NCBI GenBank assembly: GCA_002482765.1
Contig: DLGP01000172.1
Span: 4,886-31,533, forward strand
Length of the DNA stretch: 26,648 nt
DNA from: Alphaproteobacteria bacterium UBA7691
GTDB taxonomy: Bacteria > Pseudomonadota > Alphaproteobacteria > Ferrovibrionales > Ferrovibrionaceae
Direction: 5' to 3'
Each line of letters opens with the position of its first letter. Position 1 is the first letter of the stretch. The position numbers and the translations under genes are program-made. The notes under the pieces are model-generated. The model had not been told where the DNA came from, made no database searches, and saw nothing but the letters and a program-made list of their open reading frames with translations. Of this stretch, positions 23,232-26,648 are shown one piece after another.

Positions 23232-24298
23232 CAGCGGTTACCTCGGCTTTCACGCCACAGGCCGAGCTTTTTCTGCACCGGGCGGTCGGAGAAACTGAAC
23301 AACACGGCATCGCCATCGGGCGTGTGGTGGCTATGCTGCACCCAGCTTGGAATCACAAAGATGTCGCGCTTGCCCCAGTCAAAGCGCTGCCCGCCCACCA
23401 GGCTGTAGCCGCGCCCTTCCACCACGCTGAACACGGTGGCATCGCTGCTGCGATAGCTCTCGCCGGCAAAGCCCTTGGGCAGCAATTGCATGAAGCTGGC
23501 AATGGTGGGCATGGCATAATCGCCGTTGGCCGGGTTGATATATTGCATCTTCAGGCCATGGCAGGGATCCCAGGCTTCCAGGCGGCGCATGGTTTCCAGC
23601 GCTTCGCGGGTTCGGCGATAGGGATAGTTGAAAATCGGCGAGGTGCGGCTCTGCGGCTCATAATCCAGCGGCAGCAGGCCGGCGCCATAACGCGCCGCGC
23701 TGTCGCCGATCGGCCTGGAGAGCGGCTGGCTGGCTTCCGGGTAGCGTTCCATGAACGAGCAATCCAGCGCCTGGATCAGCGGAATGTCGAGGCCATCGAG
23801 CCACACCATCGGGCCGGCAGACTCATTGCCGTGGTCATGCCAGGTCCAGGATGGCGTGATGATGAAATCGCCTTCCTCCATGATGGTCTTTTCGCCATCC
23901 ACGGCGGTGAAGGCGCCGCTGCCTTCCACCACAAAGCGCAAGGCGGATTGGCTATGGCGATGCGACGGCGCCACCTCGCCGGGCAGGATCAGTTGCAGCC
24001 CGGCATAGAGCGAGGTGGTGATACGCGATTGCCCGGGCAGGCCGGGATTTTCCAGGATCAGCACGCGGCGTTCGGCTTCGCGCGCGGTGATCAGGTCGCC
24101 GGCTTCCAGCACAAACGGACGCACGGTTTCATATTGCCACAAGGCCGGCTTGCAGGCGCTTTTTGGCTGCGGCAGCACCAGGCCATGCAGCACTTCCCAT
24201 AGCGGTGTCATCTGCTGTGCGCCGATCCGCTGGTAATAGGCGCGGCGCGCGGCGGCCACGGCATCGCTGTCTGGGATCTGGCTCTGCTGCATCATCAT
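23231..24298 (-). CDS. Gentisate 1,2-dioxygenase
   Basis: A 355-residue bicupin that should open the ring of gentisate (2,5-dihydroxybenzoate) to maleylpyruvate using Fe(II). The first cupin carries PSHRHSQSALRFVVEGSGAF with H113 and H115, and PSWTWHDHGNES with H154, the three iron ligands of the family. The second cupin has ATVFSVVEGRGYSLVGGQRF and FVIPSWVQHSHHTPDGDAVL. TSLYAGLQLILPGEVAP is also typical. The start is one of three consecutive ATG codons; GAGAGG lies five bases before the first (24298). No maleylpyruvate isomerase or fumarylpyruvate hydrolase gene is adjacent. Related salicylate or 1-hydroxy-2-naphthoate dioxygenases share these motifs, so the substrate is probable, not certain. 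Confidence 0.85.
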   Translation of the reverse strand: MMMQQSQIPDSDAVAAARRAYYQRIGAQQMTPLWEVLHGLVLPQPKSACKPALWQYETVRPFVLEAGDLITAREAERRVLILENPGLPGQSRITTSLYAGLQLILPGEVAPSHRHSQSALRFVVEGSGAFTAVDGEKTIMEEGDFIITPSWTWHDHGNESAGPMVWLDGLDIPLIQALDCSFMERYPEASQPLSRPIGDSAARYGAGLLPLDYEPQSRTSPIFNYPYRRTREALETMRRLEAWDPCHGLKMQYINPANGDYAMPTIASFMQLLPKGFAGESYRSSDATVFSVVEGRGYSLVGGQRFDWGKRDIFVIPSWVQHSHHTPDGDAVLFSFSDRPVQKKLGLWRESRGNR

Positions 24299-24318
24299 GG
24301 CTCCCTCTCCGGGCAGCA

Positions 24319-24324
24319 TTGTAA
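24319..24324 (-). promoter_or_regulatory. Putative -10 box for the dioxygenase gene
   Basis: TACAAT on the minus strand lies 20 bases before the ATG at 24298 and just after the terminator T run. No normal -35 is visible at 17 bases (only a T tract). If used, the leader would be under 20 bases. Confidence 0.3.
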
Positions 24325-24340
24325 CGCTTGCGGCTGCAAG

Positions 24341-24390
24341 AAAAAACGCCCGGCGGGCTCCAGCTAAACAGAGCCGCACGCCGGGCGTTT
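24341..24390 (-). terminator. Strong intrinsic terminator in front of the dioxygenase gene
   Basis: A 12-bp stem AAACGCCCGGCG / CGCCGGGCGTTT (arms 24344-24355 and 24379-24390), with an inner GGCTC/GAGCC pair and a ten-base loop, is followed on the minus strand by six T residues (24346-24341). It lies 43 bases before the dioxygenase start and about 120 bases after a first terminator of the response regulator gene. It is either a second stop for upstream transcription or a conditional terminator in the dioxygenase leader. Confidence 0.85.
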
Positions 24391-24511
24391 GCTCAAACAC
24401 CGGGCCGGCGGGGGGAACGCCGTCCCTTGAGCAGGGACTGCCGGAAAGGGGGGTTTCCGGCTGCGGCCAGGCGGGGGAAGCCAATGGCCACTGCGAAGGA
24501 TATGGGGATGC

Positions 24512-24538
24512 AAAAGCCGCGCTGCAATACGGCGCGGC
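24512..24538 (-). terminator. Terminator of the response regulator gene
   Basis: A 7-bp stem GCCGCGC / GCGCGGC (arms 24516-24522 and 24532-24538) followed on the minus strand by TTTT, 25 bases after the response regulator stop. Between it and the next terminator two further perfect minus-strand hairpins occur: CCGGAAA/TTTCCGG and GTCCCT/AGGGAC. Confidence 0.7.
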
Positions 24539-24563
24539 ATGAATTTAAGCTAATATTGCCGGG

Positions 24564-25250
24564 TCAGGCTTCGGCGCGCAGGCGATAGCCGATGCCCGGC
24601 TCGGTTTGCAGCAGCATGGCGCGGCTTGGATTGGGTTCGATCTTGTCGCGCAGCTTTTTCACCAGCACACGCAGCGACTGGCGCTCATGTTCGCCATCAT
24701 GGTTCCACAATTCCTTGGCGATGGCATCCAGCGGCACCACCTGGCCGGCGCGGGTGGCGAGCAGCACCAGCAGGCGATATTGCATCACGCTGAGCCGCAC
24801 CTGGCGCGTTCCCACCATGGCGACATGCTGCAATTTCGACACGCTCAGCATGCCGGCGCGCACGGTGTCGGATTCCTCGTTTGTTGTGCTGCGGCGCAGG
24901 GCGGCGCGCACCCGAGCCAGCAATTCGCCCAGATCATAGGGCTTGGTGACATAATCCACCGCGCCGGCATCCAGCGCCGCCACCTTGTTCTCGATTTCCT
25001 CATGGCCGGAAACCACGATCACCGGATAGCCCCGGCGCTCGGGCAATTGCCGCAGCAGGTCCAGCCCGCCCACTTCGGGCATCACCAAGTCCAGCAGCAT
25101 CAATTCAATACTTTCGGCGCGCAACGCCTCGGTGGCAGCGGCGGCACTGGCGGCTTCGATCACACGATAGCCGGCCGCGCTCAGCGCGGTTTTGAGATAT
25201 TGCCGGTCTACCGGGGAATCATCAACAACCAGGATGTTGGGGCCGGTCAT
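24564..25250 (-). CDS. OmpR/PhoB-type response regulator
   Basis: A 228-residue two-domain regulator. The receiver (1-~118) has the acidic pair D10-D11, the phosphorylated D54 in LMLLDLVMPE, S81 and K103 in DYVTKPYD. The C-terminal winged helix (~135-226) has VRLSVMQYRLLVLLATRAGQ, ELWNHDGEHERQSLRVLVKK and the final EPGIGYRLRAEA of the OmpR/KdpE type. No kinase gene is adjacent, so it is an orphan in this window. The ATG at 25250 has GGAG seven bases upstream. It is divergent from copA across 177 bases; no operator for it is evident. Confidence 0.93.
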   Translation of the reverse strand: MTGPNILVVDDSPVDRQYLKTALSAAGYRVIEAASAAAATEALRAESIELMLLDLVMPEVGGLDLLRQLPERRGYPVIVVSGHEEIENKVAALDAGAVDYVTKPYDLGELLARVRAALRRSTTNEESDTVRAGMLSVSKLQHVAMVGTRQVRLSVMQYRLLVLLATRAGQVVPLDAIAKELWNHDGEHERQSLRVLVKKLRDKIEPNPSRAMLLQTEPGIGYRLRAEA

Positions 25251-25389
25251 TCATGGGCTCCGTTGCTGATCTGTCACACGGTAAAGGCATAAATCTTTCA
25301 TCACATTCACTCATCCTTTAGCAGATACCGCACGGGTTTGCTATGCCGAGGGTAGCATTCTGAACCCCAGGTCAGGGGAAAGAAGCCGC

Positions 25390-25420
25390 TTGACCTTCCC
25401 ATCATTGGAAGCCCTATCTG
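25390..25420 (+). promoter_or_regulatory. CueR/HmrR-type (MerR family) copA promoter
   Basis: -35 TTGACC (25390-25395) and -10 TATCTG (25415-25420) are separated by 19 bases, the elongated spacer typical of promoters activated by MerR-family metal sensors. The spacer holds the dyad CTTCC-n7-GGAAG (accttcccatcattggaag), the hallmark of copper-sensing CueR/HmrR operators. The regulator gene is not in this window. Confidence 0.88.
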
Positions 25421-25427
25421 TAACTTC

Positions 25428-26648
<1,221 letters not shown>

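Noticed and set aside
22473..23408. 311-codon plus-strand open frame across the unknown gene and dioxygenase end
   Set aside because: Antisense to two minus genes that overlap by TGATG; no motif.
24465..24515. GGCCACTG on the plus strand, like a cobalamin riboswitch B12 box
   Set aside because: The other conserved riboswitch elements are missing and no plus-strand gene follows.

Overview
The window is chromosomal DNA from a GC-rich alphaproteobacterium, most likely in the order Rhodospirillales in the broad sense. Genus is not resolvable from the sequence alone. The evidence is gene order: murA, DUF2948, hisG, hisD, UPF0262, LMW phosphatase, infA, maf, rng, yacG is a conserved alphaproteobacterial run, as is the S4-domain protein / fdxA / carD run. 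The short (~222 aa) HisG and the CarD regulator agree. No rRNA, tRNA or CRISPR array was found.

Layout. 1-3183 (minus): 3'-truncated CarD with a long Lys/Ala-rich N-terminal arm, 7Fe ferredoxin, S4 RNA-binding protein, MlaA lipoprotein with a clear terminator, YacG. 3202-5614 (minus): rng-maf-infA, tightly packed. 5746-8843 (minus): a GAF histidine kinase, a LysR regulator and a SIMPL-domain periplasmic protein sit inside the otherwise conserved housekeeping run, with two matched palindromes between lysR and the SIMPL gene. 8934-13666 (minus): LMW phosphatase, UPF0262, hisD, hisG, DUF2948, murA, with several overlapping ends. 13775-15253 (minus): an unrecognised protein and a PA14-domain lipoprotein. 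15423-16079 (plus): a TIGR02466-type putative Fe/2-oxoglutarate oxygenase.

16080-17925 is the most interesting stretch: a complete DarTG ADP-ribosylation toxin-antitoxin pair of lower G+C, placed between the TIGR02466 gene and the 3' end of xth (exonuclease III). It is bracketed by an imperfect direct repeat of about 22 bp, and a 35-bp fragment of a second, diverged xth gene remains just upstream of darT. This looks like the scar of a module that was acquired at, or recombined through, the xth 3' end.

17915-20409 holds xth, a large pentapeptide-repeat protein and a small two-helix membrane protein. 20422-22530 is a second accessory patch: a DUF1902/HicA-type toxin-antitoxin pair, a protein with a HEPN-like R-x4-H motif, a short plus-strand gene interrupted by an amber codon, a small unknown protein, an IS1595-family transposase remnant with two single-A insertions and an internal deletion, and a two-copy 18-bp repeat. 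22518-24298 is a coupled pair of gentisate 1,2-dioxygenase and an unknown acidic protein. 24564-25250 is an OmpR-type response regulator. Divergent from it, copA (copper P-type ATPase, running off the window end) is preceded by a textbook CueR/MerR-type promoter with a 19-bp spacer whose predicted start site lies next to the ATG, so its mRNA is probably leaderless.

No entirely new multi-gene system could be established. The strongest candidates for novelty are the darTG/xth junction, the HEPN-like gene cluster with its overlapping divergent start codons, and the terminator-containing leader in front of the gentisate dioxygenase gene.
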